A stretch of DNA of 64,000 bases, taken from contig NZ_WWCJ01000005.1 of assembly GCF_009857475.1 (NCBI RefSeq), positions 1 through 64,000 on the forward strand, in the 5' to 3' direction. Positions 10,939 through 18,995 of this stretch are shown here, one piece after another (position 1 is the stretch's first letter; each line of letters starts with the position of its first letter). A program made the position numbers and the translations under genes. This DNA is from Pseudoduganella guangdongensis (GTDB lineage: Bacteria > Pseudomonadota > Gammaproteobacteria > Burkholderiales > Burkholderiaceae_D). The notes under the pieces were generated by a model that saw only the letters and a program-made list of their open reading frames with translations, was not told where the DNA came from and did no database searches.

Positions 10939-11552
10939 CCAGGATTTTGTTAGTGGACGACCATCCCCTCGTGCGCGACGGCCTGCGCGCGCGGCTGGAA
11001 GCGATGGCGCAGTTTGAAGTCGTGGGCGAAGCCGGCAGCGCGGCCGAGGCGTTGGAAGCGGCGCGCCAGCACCAGCCCGACCTGGTCCTGATGGACATCA
11101 ATATGCGCGGCACCAACGGCATCGAGGCCACCGCGCAATTCAGGCAGCAGTTCCCGCAGATCGCGGTGCTGATCCTGTCCATGCACGACAAGCTGGAATA
11201 TGTGAGCCAGGCCATCCAGGCCGGCGCCCGCGGCTACGTGCTGAAAGACGCGCCGGGCAAGGACATCGTGGTCGCCATCGAGACCGTGATGGGCGGCGGC
11301 ATCTACTACAGCGCCAACCTGGCGCAGCAACTGGCCAAGCCGCTGGCGCAGGACAACCAGTTGACCTCGCGCGAGGCGGAAGTGCTGCGCCATCTGGCCA
11401 ACGGCGAATCGAACAAGCATATCGCGCGCGAACTCGACCTGAGCGTGCGCACGGTGGAAACCCACCGCCTCAACATCAAACGCAAGCTCGGCATCGAAGG
11501 CCAGGCAGAATTGATCAAGTTTGCCGTGCAACACGCACAATTCGGGAAGTAA
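10935..11552 (+). CDS. LuxR-type response regulator
   Basis: This 205-residue protein is the standard NarL-type length. The receiver has LLVDDHPLVRDGL and phospho-acceptor LMDINMRGTNG, and the conserved Lys is in GYVLKDAPG. The C-terminal LuxR helix-turn-helix reads LTSREAEVLRHLANG, then NKHIARELDLSVRTVETH. It overlaps the kinase gene by 4 bp (ATGA), so the two form one two-component system. CTACG-type inverted repeats upstream of the kinase and cstA are candidate targets. Confidence 0.95.
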   Translation: MTRILLVDDHPLVRDGLRARLEAMAQFEVVGEAGSAAEALEAARQHQPDLVLMDINMRGTNGIEATAQFRQQFPQIAVLILSMHDKLEYVSQAIQAGARGYVLKDAPGKDIVVAIETVMGGGIYYSANLAQQLAKPLAQDNQLTSREAEVLRHLANGESNKHIARELDLSVRTVETHRLNIKRKLGIEGQAELIKFAVQHAQFGK

Positions 11553-11563
11553 TAATTGCAGAA

Positions 11564-11776
11564 TTAATCATTTATGTATCGTTGCGGGTACAAAGCCGGC
11601 AATTCGATGCTCTCCTCTATGGGCGGAAACCTGACTTTTGAGCAATTTCTGTTATATTCCCCAAGTCTTGTAACACGGGTGTGGCAGTGAGCGCACAATG
11701 GTTGCTTTACATCAATAAAACATTTACCATTGTTGCAATAACCGCACCGAGATTCCGATGTTTGCGCCTGATTCAA
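11564..11776 (-). CDS. Possible small Cys-rich protein (doubtful)
   Basis: An open frame of 70 codons runs antisense through the AT-rich region before the HDOD gene. It would start at a TTG codon and has a zinc-ribbon-like pattern: Cys at residues 11, 14 and 19 and again at 28 and 31 (CGYC...CAHC). Against it, there is no ATG, it overlaps the start of the HDOD gene, and it fills the only place for that gene's promoter. No family is recognised. It is kept only because the CxxC spacing is suggestive. Confidence 0.2.
   Translation of the reverse strand: MNQAQTSESRCGYCNNGKCFIDVKQPLCAHCHTRVTRLGEYNRNCSKVRFPPIEESIELPALYPQRYIND
11631..11658 (+). promoter_or_regulatory. Possible sigma-70 promoter for the HDOD operon
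   Basis: CTGACT at 11631-11636 and TATATT at 11653-11658 are separated by 16 bp in the AT-rich leader about 100 bp before the HDOD gene. The match to TTGACA/TATAAT is 4/6 and 5/6. This is the best candidate I see in the interval. Confidence 0.35.
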
Positions 11777-12903
11777 ATTCGTTTCCGCTGGTGGGAATCA
11801 AGCCTGTCCTCAACGCCCAGAACCAATGGGCCGGACTAGCGCTTCAAATGCCGTGCGCCGCCACCGTGCCGGCGCTGCAATCCCTGTTGGGATGCGAAGA
11901 ATCCCAGGAACTGGGTGCCATTGATTACTACATTCCCCTGGCCGACCCGCTGGCGCTGGAGCCGGCGCAGCTCGATGCGCTGCCGCTAAGCCGCATGGTC
12001 CTCACCGTGCCCGCCGCCAGCCTGGCCGACGGCGCCGTGCAACGGCGCTGCAAGGAATTGTCCGACCGCGGCCTGCGCCTGATGGCCGACGGCGAAGTGA
12101 ATATCACCGCCGCCCAATGCGGCATCCGCGGCCTGGATGTCGACTGCGCCGACGCGCTGCCCAGCGCCCTGGCCATGATGACGCTGCCCGGCCCGCACCT
12201 GGCCCGTAACGCGTATGCCATGCCGCCCGGCTTTGCGCTGCTGCGCGGCGAGCTGCCGCGCGCCGAGGAGCACGATGCAGGGCAGGGCGACGGCACCTCG
12301 CGCAAACGCCTGCTTGCCCTGCTTGGCCTGCTGGCGCAGGACGCCGATTCGCGCGAACTGGAAACCCTGCTCAAGCAAGACCCGGCCCTGTCCTACCAGC
12401 TCCTGAAGCTGGTGAATTCGGCCGCCTTCGCGCCGAACAGCAACCCAATCCACAACTTCGGCCAGGCCATCAACATGCTGGGCCGCCGCCAGCTGCAACG
12501 CTGGCTGCAGCTGCTGCTGTACGCGCGCCAGCAGGACGACGGCCAGGCCAACGCCTTGCTGCCGCTGGCCGCCCTGCGCGCGGCGCAAATGGAAGCCCTG
12601 TGCAAGCTGAAAGACGGCGACCGCGACGAGCAGGACCTGGCCTTCCTGGTCGGCGTGTTCTCGCTGCTGGACGTGCTGCTGGCCATGCCGATGACGGAAA
12701 TCGTTTCAGCCCTGAACCTGGATCTGGACGTGGTGGCAGCCCTGCTCGATCGCAGCGGCCAGCTGGGCGAGATGCTGGCCCTGGTGGAAATGCACGAACC
12801 GCAAAGCAGCGCCCTGGCCGATGTCGGCATCGACAACGAAACCTACTGGCGCAGCCTGTTGCAGGCCTACCAGTGGGCGCTGCAAGTTAGCCGGAACGTG
12901 TAA
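11758..12903 (+). CDS. HDOD-domain protein with degenerate EAL-like N-terminus
   Basis: This 381-residue protein has the two-part layout of YuxH-like signalling proteins. The N-terminal half (about 1-175) resembles an EAL fold without catalytic motifs. The C-terminal HDOD domain (about 185-380) has QDADSRELETLLKQDPALSYQLLKLVNS, then NFGQAINMLGRRQLQRWLQLLLYA. HDOD domains look like HD phosphohydrolases but usually lack the metal site, and the family commonly acts in signalling scaffolds. It heads a three-gene unit, with 2-bp gaps to the next two genes, that includes a PAS-GGDEF-EAL protein, so c-di-GMP signalling is a reasonable context. Confidence 0.88.
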   Translation: MFAPDSNSFPLVGIKPVLNAQNQWAGLALQMPCAATVPALQSLLGCEESQELGAIDYYIPLADPLALEPAQLDALPLSRMVLTVPAASLADGAVQRRCKELSDRGLRLMADGEVNITAAQCGIRGLDVDCADALPSALAMMTLPGPHLARNAYAMPPGFALLRGELPRAEEHDAGQGDGTSRKRLLALLGLLAQDADSRELETLLKQDPALSYQLLKLVNSAAFAPNSNPIHNFGQAINMLGRRQLQRWLQLLLYARQQDDGQANALLPLAALRAAQMEALCKLKDGDRDEQDLAFLVGVFSLLDVLLAMPMTEIVSALNLDLDVVAALLDRSGQLGEMLALVEMHEPQSSALADVGIDNETYWRSLLQAYQWALQVSRNV

Positions 12904-12905
12904 CG

Positions 12906-14966
12906 ATGCACGTCCCGCCAGTGTCCGACTTCCTCACCAGCAGCGCCGCCTTGTGCGACGCCGTGCTGCGCCTGCGCGGCCCGGCCCTGGTGGAGGAGAT
13001 GGGCCGCATCGTGCGCGACGTCACCGGCAGCCCGCATGGCCGCTACGTGCCGCAGGATATGACGCCCGCCGCCGGCCTGCCTGGCTGGGAGAGCGGCCTG
13101 TCGCAATTGATCCAATTTGATAACAATTACTTCGGCCGCTTTGAAGTATCGGGCCGCGACAGCTACACTGATACGACCAGGCAGCACCTGGCCAGTCTGG
13201 CCAGCCTGGCCGGCAGCGTATTGCAGGTGCATTCGGTGGCGCAGCGCACCACCCACGCCTATGTGCAGGTGGAAGCGCGGCTCCAGCATCAATCGCAAAT
13301 CCTGGACCAGATCCACGAATCGGTGCTGACGATGGACTTGAACGGCTTCATCACCAGCTGGAACAAGGGCGCCGAGCGCCTGTTTGGCTATTCGGCGGTG
13401 GAGGCGGTCGGGCGCAACATCATCTTCCTGTACGACGACGAAGACGAAACCTTCGACGACTCCTTCCTGGCCGACGGCGGCCGCCTGATGGAAGTGCGCC
13501 GCAAAAAGAAGAACGGCGAAATCTTCTGGGCCAGCCTGTCGCTGTCGCCCTTGTGCGATATGGAAGACCGCTCGATCGGCCTGATCGCCTACCTGACCGA
13601 CATCACCGAGCGCAAACAGGCGGAGGAGCGCATCCACCACCTGGCCTATTACGACGCGCTGACCAACCTGCCCAACCGCTCCCTGCTCACCAAGCTGGTG
13701 GACCAGGCCCTGACCGTGGCCCAGCGCAGCAAGCTGCACGGCTGCGTCATGTTCATTGATTTGAACCGCTTCAAGCTGATTAACGACACGCTGGGCCGCA
13801 CCATCGGCGACGCCGTGCTGCGCGAAGTGTCGCAGCGCTTCCGCATGGCGCTGCGCGACCAGGATATTGTGGCGCGCCTGTCCGGCGACGAATTCGCGGT
13901 CGGCCTGTTCGACATCAACCAGCACTACGAAGCGAGCATGGTGGCCAACAAGCTGCTGGCAGCGCTGAACGAACCATTCCTGATCGACGGCCACGACCTG
14001 CGCGTGAGCGCCTCGATCGGCATCAGCGTCTATCCGCAAGACGGCAACGACGCCGAAACCCTGCTGCGCCTGGCCGATATCGCCATGTACCGCGCCAAGC
14101 AGAACGCCAGCACCGAGGGCGAGCACATCGCCTTCTACAGCCAGGATATGAACAAGGGCATGCAGGAACGCATGCGCATTGAATCGGGCCTGCGCCAGGC
14201 GCTGGGCAACGGCCAGCTGCTGCTGCACTACCAGCCCAAATTTGAAATCAGCTCCGGCAAGATCATCGGCGCCGAAGCACTGGTCCGCTGGAAGCACCCC
14301 GAGCGCGGCCTGGTGCCGCCGGCCGAATTCATTCCCCTGGCGGAAGCCACCGGCCTGGTGGTGCAGGTGGGCGAATGGGTGCTGGAAGCCGCCTGCGCGC
14401 AAGCCCAGGCCTGGAAGGAAAAAGGCCTGCCGCCGGTGCGCCTGGCGGTCAACGTATCGGCGCGCGAATTTACTTCGGCCCTGCCGGGGCGCGTGATGGA
14501 AACCCTGCAGCGCTACGGCCTGGAGCCGTCCTGGCTGGAGCTGGAAATCACCGAATCGACCCTGATGCACAATATCGAGCGCGTGATCGGCATCATGGAC
14601 CGCCTGACGGCGCACGGCATCACCCTGTCGCTGGACGACTTCGGCACCGGCTATTCCAGCCTGTCCTACCTGAAGCGCTTCCCGATCGACACGCTGAAGA
14701 TCGACCGCTCCTTCACCACCGGCATCCCGGTCGATACCAACGACTGCGCCATCGCCAGCACCATCATCAGCATCGCCCAGCAGCTCAAGCACAAGGTGAT
14801 CGCCGAAGGCGTGGAAACGGTGGAGCAGCTGGCCTTCCTCAAGGACTCCGGCTGCGACGAAGTGCAAGGCTACCTGTTCTCGCGCCCCTTGCCGGCGCAG
14901 GAATTTGAAAAGGCGCTGGTGCAGAACTGGGCGCCACCGCAAGCCGTCGCCGCCAACGCGAGCTGA
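12906..14966 (+). CDS. PAS-GGDEF-EAL protein
   Basis: This 686-residue protein has an N-terminal region of about 130 residues that may be GAF-like, a PAS domain (about 135-250, with TSWNKGAERLFGYSAVEAVG), a GGDEF domain (about 255-415) and an EAL domain (about 430-680). The cyclase signature reads LSGDEF instead of GGDEF, so cyclase activity is uncertain. The EAL motifs [25 protein letters not shown] and EGVETVEQL are intact, so phosphodiesterase activity is likely. No membrane segment is seen. It sits between the HDOD gene and the periplasmic binding-protein gene with 2-bp gaps on both sides. Confidence 0.92.
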   Translation: MHVPPVSDFLTSSAALCDAVLRLRGPALVEEMGRIVRDVTGSPHGRYVPQDMTPAAGLPGWESGLSQLIQFDNNYFGRFEVSGRDSYTDTTRQHLASLASLAGSVLQVHSVAQRTTHAYVQVEARLQHQSQILDQIHESVLTMDLNGFITSWNKGAERLFGYSAVEAVGRNIIFLYDDEDETFDDSFLADGGRLMEVRRKKKNGEIFWASLSLSPLCDMEDRSIGLIAYLTDITERKQAEERIHHLAYYDALTNLPNRSLLTKLVDQALTVAQRSKLHGCVMFIDLNRFKLINDTLGRTIGDAVLREVSQRFRMALRDQDIVARLSGDEFAVGLFDINQHYEASMVANKLLAALNEPFLIDGHDLRVSASIGISVYPQDGNDAETLLRLADIAMYRAKQNASTEGEHIAFYSQDMNKGMQERMRIESGLRQALGNGQLLLHYQPKFEISSGKIIGAEALVRWKHPERGLVPPAEFIPLAEATGLVVQVGEWVLEAACAQAQAWKEKGLPPVRLAVNVSAREFTSALPGRVMETLQRYGLEPSWLELEITESTLMHNIERVIGIMDRLTAHGITLSLDDFGTGYSSLSYLKRFPIDTLKIDRSFTTGIPVDTNDCAIASTIISIAQQLKHKVIAEGVETVEQLAFLKDSGCDEVQGYLFSRPLPAQEFEKALVQNWAPPQAVAANAS

Positions 14967-14968
14967 CC

Positions 14969-15787
14969 ATGAAACGCGCCGCCGCCCTGGCCTTGCTCCT
15001 TGCCTGCAGCATGCAGGCGGCAGGGCAGGGGGCTGCGCACGACGCCCGCCCCCGCATCAAATTCGGCGTACAGGACGACATCGCCCCCTTCGTCATGCCC
15101 GACCGCCACAGCGGCCTGCTGGTCGATGTCCTGCGCGACGCCATGGCCACGCAGGGCGTCACCGCCGAATTCATCTACCTGCCCAAAAAACGCACCGAAG
15201 AAGCCCTGCGCAGCGGCCTGGTGGACGTCTCCACCAGCGGCAAGCCCGCCGTGCCGCTGCCGGGCGTTTTCAGCCGCTGGCCGGTGACCAGCTTCCACAA
15301 CCAGGCGATCACACGGCGCGCCCATTTGCCGCGCCTCGACTCCGTGGCCGACCTGGCGCGCTACCGCGTGTCCGCCTTCTTTGGCGCCGCCGAAATGCTA
15401 GGCCAGGCCTACCGCGATGCCGCCCTGCGCAACCCGCGCTACCAGGAACCGAAGACCCTGCAATCGCCCTTGCTGGTGCTGCGCCAGGTGGACGTGGTGA
15501 TCTCGCAGAAGGACATCTTCCACTACTACCTGCACCGCCAGTCCTACCAGCGCGACGGCGACTTCGACCTGGCCTATCACGACATCATCGGCAAGCCGAA
15601 TGAATACTGGTTCGTGTTCCGGCTGGCCGAACAGCGCGACGCCTTCGAGCGCGGCATCGCCGCCCTCTACAAATCCGGTGACATGGACCGCTTGTTCGAA
15701 CGCTACGCCAAGGCCTACGGGACTTCGCGCGAGTTCTTCCAGCCGCTGGACTGCCAGTTCGCCGCAGTCAAACCCAAGGGCTGCTAG
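14969..15787 (+). CDS. Periplasmic substrate-binding protein (SBP_bac_3 type)
   Basis: This 272-residue protein has a signal peptide (MKRAAALALLLACSMQAAGQG) and the fold pattern of family 3 solute-binding proteins: IKFGVQDDIAPFVMPDRHSGLLVDVLRDAMA, then YLPKKRTEEALRSGLVDVS. No permease or ATPase gene is nearby. Such orphan binding proteins often feed ligand information to signalling proteins, which fits its place directly after a PAS-GGDEF-EAL gene, but the ligand cannot be read from sequence. A strong terminator follows. Confidence 0.85.
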   Translation: MKRAAALALLLACSMQAAGQGAAHDARPRIKFGVQDDIAPFVMPDRHSGLLVDVLRDAMATQGVTAEFIYLPKKRTEEALRSGLVDVSTSGKPAVPLPGVFSRWPVTSFHNQAITRRAHLPRLDSVADLARYRVSAFFGAAEMLGQAYRDAALRNPRYQEPKTLQSPLLVLRQVDVVISQKDIFHYYLHRQSYQRDGDFDLAYHDIIGKPNEYWFVFRLAEQRDAFERGIAALYKSGDMDRLFERYAKAYGTSREFFQPLDCQFAAVKPKGC

Positions 15788-15839
15788 CGCGATTGTCGCG
15801 CTGCCAGGAATAGGGCAGGGAGCGGTTTCATGGTGACAA

Positions 15840-15865
15840 AAAAGGCGGCCTCCGGGCCGCCTTTT
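15840..15865. terminator. Bidirectional intrinsic terminator
   Basis: AAAAGGCGGCC (15840-15850) and GGCCGCCTTTT (15855-15865) form an 11-bp stem with a TCCG tetraloop. A/T tracts on both sides allow termination in both directions, ending the plus-strand HDOD operon and the convergent minus-strand PEP-CTERM gene. Confidence 0.9.
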
Positions 15866-15885
15866 CAGTGGGTGGAATGGAAAGC

Positions 15886-16503
15886 TTATTGCTTCTTGCG
15901 GCGCGCCGCAGCCAGGCCCGCCAGGCCCAGACCCAGCAGGGCCAGCGATGCCGGCTCCGGCACATCCGCCGGCGCGGTGCGCGCCTCGTTGCCGACCAGC
16001 TGGATCGCGTCGATCTCCTCCCAATCGCCGTGGCGGCTGGTGTCGACGTACACCTTCAGGCCTTTCACGGTAAAGGCGGTCTCGCTCCAGTTCACCGCAA
16101 AGTTATGCGGCGTATTGGCCAGGCTGGTGTCTGCGCCGCTCCATACCTTATGCAGGTTGCCGAAGGTATCGATCGCATCGACCTGGTAGACGAAGCCGTT
16201 GCCGGACACTTCGCGGATCACCGCGCCGGTCGCATAGACTGCCGTATCAAAGCCGATCGACAGCCATTCCAGCGTGCCGCCACGATACTGCGGCGCCCAG
16301 GCGCCAGCGATATCGCCATAGGTGGGGCGATTTGGCGCGCCCAAGGCTTGTGCCGCAGCCCAGGAGGAGGTGTTGTATTGGGTGCTGAAGCCGATGACAT
16401 TGCTGCCCCATTGGGAGATGACACCAGCTTGGACTGCACCGCTGCCGGCCAGGGAGGCCGCAGCGATGAGGATGGAAGCGAAGGTTTTCTGTTTCAGGTT
16501 CAT
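15886..16503 (-). CDS. PEP-CTERM sorting domain protein
   Basis: This 205-residue secreted protein has a signal peptide (about 1-26, ending VQAG), a middle domain of about 145 residues likely rich in beta structure, and a C-terminal sorting tag: VPEPASLALLGLGLAGLAAARRKKQ in segments (VPEPAS, hydrophobic stretch, RRKK). The tag is recognised by exosortase and links the protein to extracellular polysaccharide export. I start at the ATG at 16503; a TTG four codons upstream is less likely. A sigma-54 promoter lies upstream. The function of the middle domain is unknown. Confidence 0.9.
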   Translation of the reverse strand: MNLKQKTFASILIAAASLAGSGAVQAGVISQWGSNVIGFSTQYNTSSWAAAQALGAPNRPTYGDIAGAWAPQYRGGTLEWLSIGFDTAVYATGAVIREVSGNGFVYQVDAIDTFGNLHKVWSGADTSLANTPHNFAVNWSETAFTVKGLKVYVDTSRHGDWEEIDAIQLVGNEARTAPADVPEPASLALLGLGLAGLAAARRKKQ

Positions 16504-16538
16504 ATTATTTGTCAAAAAATAATCGGAACCTACGCTAT

Positions 16539-16554
16539 AGCAACTAACGTGCCT
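16539..16554 (-). promoter_or_regulatory. Sigma-54 promoter of the PEP-CTERM gene
   Basis: Read on the minus strand, 16554 to 16539 is AGGCACGTTAGTTGCT. This matches the sigma-54 consensus TGGCACG-N4-TTGCW at all positions but the first, with the required 10 bases between GG and GC. Transcription would start near 16528, about 25 bases before the ATG. PEP-CTERM systems are known to be associated with the PrsK/PrsR two-component system and sigma-54. Confidence 0.75.
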
Positions 16555-16652
16555 ATTGCGGGAAAGCCAACGTTTTCAATGAGTTAATCCAGGGTTCCTG
16601 GAAAAGTGCTCAGGGAGTGTAAAAATTTCCGACACGCAACGACGCGTGCGGC

Positions 16653-16997
16653 TCAACCCCAACCGTACCAAGCGTCGCGCAGTTCGCCGACTTTCACGTC
16701 GGTCAGCAGGCCTTGCTTCGCCAGCCAATCCTGCACCAGCTTACGGTGGCTATCCTCGACCTTGCCGTAGGCCTTGTGCGACACCACGAAACCGCTGAAT
16801 TCAGCGCTGTAGCCGCCACCAAAAGCCAGGCCATTGGCTTCAATCGCTTCGGTCAGGAAGCGCATCAGCAGGCCATCGCGCTCAGATTCGGAAGGGTTGC
16901 CGACCAGTTTCGCATCGACCATAAAGCCGAGTTCCTGGAACTCACCGAGGTGTTTTTTCTTGAGTTGACGTTTGTTGTAGCGGCGTGCTGCAGTCAT
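16653..16997 (-). CDS. YggL family (DUF469) protein
   Basis: This 114-residue protein has the YggL pattern: a basic N-terminus (RRYNKRQLKKKHLGEFQELGF), then LMRFLTEAIEANGLAFGGGYSAEFSGFVVS in segments and a C-terminal RDAWYGWG. YggL proteins associate with the 50S ribosomal subunit. The start at 16997 is supported by AAGGAA 6-7 bases upstream; a longer version from 17033 would run into the next gene. It stands alone between the PEP-CTERM gene and the HxlR gene. Confidence 0.9.
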   Translation of the reverse strand: MTAARRYNKRQLKKKHLGEFQELGFMVDAKLVGNPSESERDGLLMRFLTEAIEANGLAFGGGYSAEFSGFVVSHKAYGKVEDSHRKLVQDWLAKQGLLTDVKVGELRDAWYGWG

Positions 16998-17029
16998 AGT
17001 ATTCCTTAAAAGTAAGCTGGGCGATTTTA

Positions 17030-17497
17030 TCACCGCCCCTCACGCTCGTCACCGGGCACGCGGCGCACCAGCGTTGCGGAGGGAGGGAGGGCGGAGCCAT
17101 CCCTGCCCAGTGGCTCCATGCGTGGAACTGGCTTGCCATTGCGTTTATCGACCAGTACGGAATGGCGCTCACCACGCTGGAACAAGTGCTGCTCACCCCA
17201 TTGGCGCAGCGCCACCACAATCGGAAACAGGCTTTCCCCTTTGGCCGTCAGTACGTACTCCTGGTAGGCCGTGCCATCCGACGCATCCTGCAACGCAAGA
17301 ATGTCTGCTTCCACGAGGCCGCGCAGGCGGTCCGACAAAATGTTCCGCGCCACGCCCAGGCTACGCTGGAAGTCGCCGAAGCGGCGCGTTCCGTCAAAGG
17401 CATCGCGCACGATCAGAAGCGACCAGCGATCCCCGATCAGGTCGACCGAGCGCGCGACCGGGCACGGCTCGTCGCTTATTGGTTTGCGGGATGGCAT
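17030..17497 (-). CDS. HxlR family transcriptional regulator
   Basis: This 155-residue protein has the HxlR winged helix at the front: CPVARSVDLIGDRWSLLIVRDAF, GTRRFGDFQRSLGVARNILSDRL and a wing around EYVLTAKGE. The family's N-terminal Cys (residue 12) is present, and in some members it senses oxidants or aldehydes. It is divergent from an MFS exporter gene with 94 bp between them, so it probably represses that gene. Tandem AACTGGTTT repeats in the gap may be its operator. Confidence 0.93.
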   Translation of the reverse strand: MPSRKPISDEPCPVARSVDLIGDRWSLLIVRDAFDGTRRFGDFQRSLGVARNILSDRLRGLVEADILALQDASDGTAYQEYVLTAKGESLFPIVVALRQWGEQHLFQRGERHSVLVDKRNGKPVPRMEPLGRDGSALPPSATLVRRVPGDEREGR

Positions 17498-17552
17498 GCA
17501 GTCTCCATCAGGTTATGGTGGTTGCATTTTAAAACTACATGCTCTACCCTTC

Positions 17553-17578
17553 AACTGGTTTTAATTTGAAACTGGTTT
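17553..17578 (+). promoter_or_regulatory. Tandem AACTGGTTT repeats before the MFS gene
   Basis: Identical copies at 17553-17561 and 17570-17578 are 17 bp apart, within 45 bp of the MFS start. They are candidate HxlR operator half-sites; no other evidence is available. Confidence 0.35.
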
Positions 17579-17591
17579 GCAGAGAGTGAAC

Positions 17592-18827
17592 ATGATGAAA
17601 ACAAACAATGCATCGCCTCGGCCGTCGGACATGCCTCGTAGCCTGGTCTGGCTATTCGCCATTGCCAGCGGCTTGAGCGTGGCAAACGTGTATTACGCCC
17701 AGCCCCTGTTGGATACGTTGGCGCGCGACTTCGGCATCACCCACGCTGCAGTCGGCAGCGTGGTCACCGCCACGCAGCTCGGTTGCGCCCTGGCGCTGTT
17801 GTTGTTGGTTCCCCTGGGTGACCGCATCGAGCGCCGCCGTCTGATGGCGCTGCAACTGATGTTGTTGGTGGCGGCATTGGCCGCAGTTGGCATCGCACGC
17901 TCAGCGCCGGCGCTGATGGCTGGCATGCTTGTCGTAGGCATGCTGGGTACCGCCATGACGCAGGGCTTGATCGCCTACGCAGCCAGCGCAGCTACGCCCC
18001 ATGAGCAAGGGCGTGTTGTCGGCGCAGCGCAAAGTGGCGTGTTCATTGGATTGCTGCTGGCACGCGTGTTCTCCGGCGCCGTCAACGACATGCTGGGTTG
18101 GCGCGGCGTGTACCTTGGTGCGGCGGTACTGATGCTGGCGATTGCGTTGCCATTGTGGCGGCGGCTGCCCGCATTGCCGGTCAAGCCGGACGCCTTGAGT
18201 TACCCGCGCCTGCTTGCCTCCATGGCGGCGCTGCTTAAGGAAGAGAAAGTCCTGCAAGTGCGAGGCGTGCTTGCGATGCTGATGTTCGCCGCCTTTAACA
18301 TCTTCTGGAGTGCGCTGGTGTTTCCATTGACTGCACCCCCATATGGCTTCTCGCACACCGCCATCGGAGCTTTCGGGCTGGCAGGCGCGATTGGCGCCTT
18401 GGCCGCCATGCGTGCAGGACATTGGGCCGATCGTGGCTACGCCGACCGCACCAGTGCGTTTGCCCTGATAGCATTGCTGGCGGCTTGGTGGCCGTTATCG
18501 CTGATGGAGCGCTCGCTTGGCGCGCTGGTGATCGGGATCATCGTACTGGATTTGGGTGGCCAGGCGCTGCACGTGACCAACCAGAGCATGATATTCCGCA
18601 CAAGGCCGGAAGCACATAGCCGGTTGGTCGGGCTATATATGCTGTTCTACGCGGTAGGTAGCGGTCTGGGGGCGATTGGGACGACGGTGACTTACGCGCA
18701 TGCGGGCTGGCAAGGTGTATGTCAGCTGGGCGCGGCGGTTAGCTTGTCAGCGTTGGTGTTCTGGTGGGCGACACGTCGCTTCACGTCTCACTGTTTTGCG
18801 AAAAGCCCTTTAAATTCAGGCTGTTAG
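17592..18827 (+). CDS. MFS transporter (DHA1-type)
   Basis: This 411-residue protein has about 12 membrane segments and the MFS motif-A-like loop (PLGDRIERRRLMA). The first helix pair includes SGLSVANVYYAQPLLDTLARDFG, which is typical of YfcJ/YgaY-like putative drug or metabolite exporters. The start at the double ATG (17592) follows GAGAG. It is divergent from the HxlR regulator. Its base composition looks somewhat less GC-rich than most neighbours, which would fit more recent acquisition, but I have not measured this. Confidence 0.9.
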   Translation: MMKTNNASPRPSDMPRSLVWLFAIASGLSVANVYYAQPLLDTLARDFGITHAAVGSVVTATQLGCALALLLLVPLGDRIERRRLMALQLMLLVAALAAVGIARSAPALMAGMLVVGMLGTAMTQGLIAYAASAATPHEQGRVVGAAQSGVFIGLLLARVFSGAVNDMLGWRGVYLGAAVLMLAIALPLWRRLPALPVKPDALSYPRLLASMAALLKEEKVLQVRGVLAMLMFAAFNIFWSALVFPLTAPPYGFSHTAIGAFGLAGAIGALAAMRAGHWADRGYADRTSAFALIALLAAWWPLSLMERSLGALVIGIIVLDLGGQALHVTNQSMIFRTRPEAHSRLVGLYMLFYAVGSGLGAIGTTVTYAHAGWQGVCQLGAAVSLSALVFWWATRRFTSHCFAKSPLNSGC

Positions 18828-18835
18828 CTTGCTGT

Positions 18836-18925
18836 TGGCGGAAGCGGTGAGATTCGAACTCACGAACGGGATTAACCGTCGGCAGTTTTCAAGACTGCTG
18901 CCTTCAACCACTCGGCCACGCTTCC
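18836..18925 (-). tRNA. tRNA-Ser (anticodon UGA)
   Basis: Read on the minus strand, the 90-base sequence starts GGAAGCGTGGCCGAGTGG and ends GCTTCCGCCA with an encoded CCA. The anticodon loop CTTGAAA gives anticodon UGA. The long variable arm (GACGGTTAATCCCGTT region) is that of a class II tRNA, and the T-arm GTTCGAATC is standard. It lies just after the convergent MFS gene. Confidence 0.97.
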
Positions 18926-18935
18926 GGAGTGCCGC

Positions 18936-18965
18936 ATTATACAGAATTCACCGCGCCGCAGCCAA
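18936..18965 (-). promoter_or_regulatory. Promoter of tRNA-Ser
   Basis: On the minus strand TTGGCT (18965-18960) and a perfect TATAAT (18941-18936) are 18 bp apart, and the tRNA 5' end is 10 bases further. This is a good sigma-70 promoter. Confidence 0.75.
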
Positions 18966-18995
18966 GCCTTGGCAGAAAGCGCGGCACCGGTGCGG

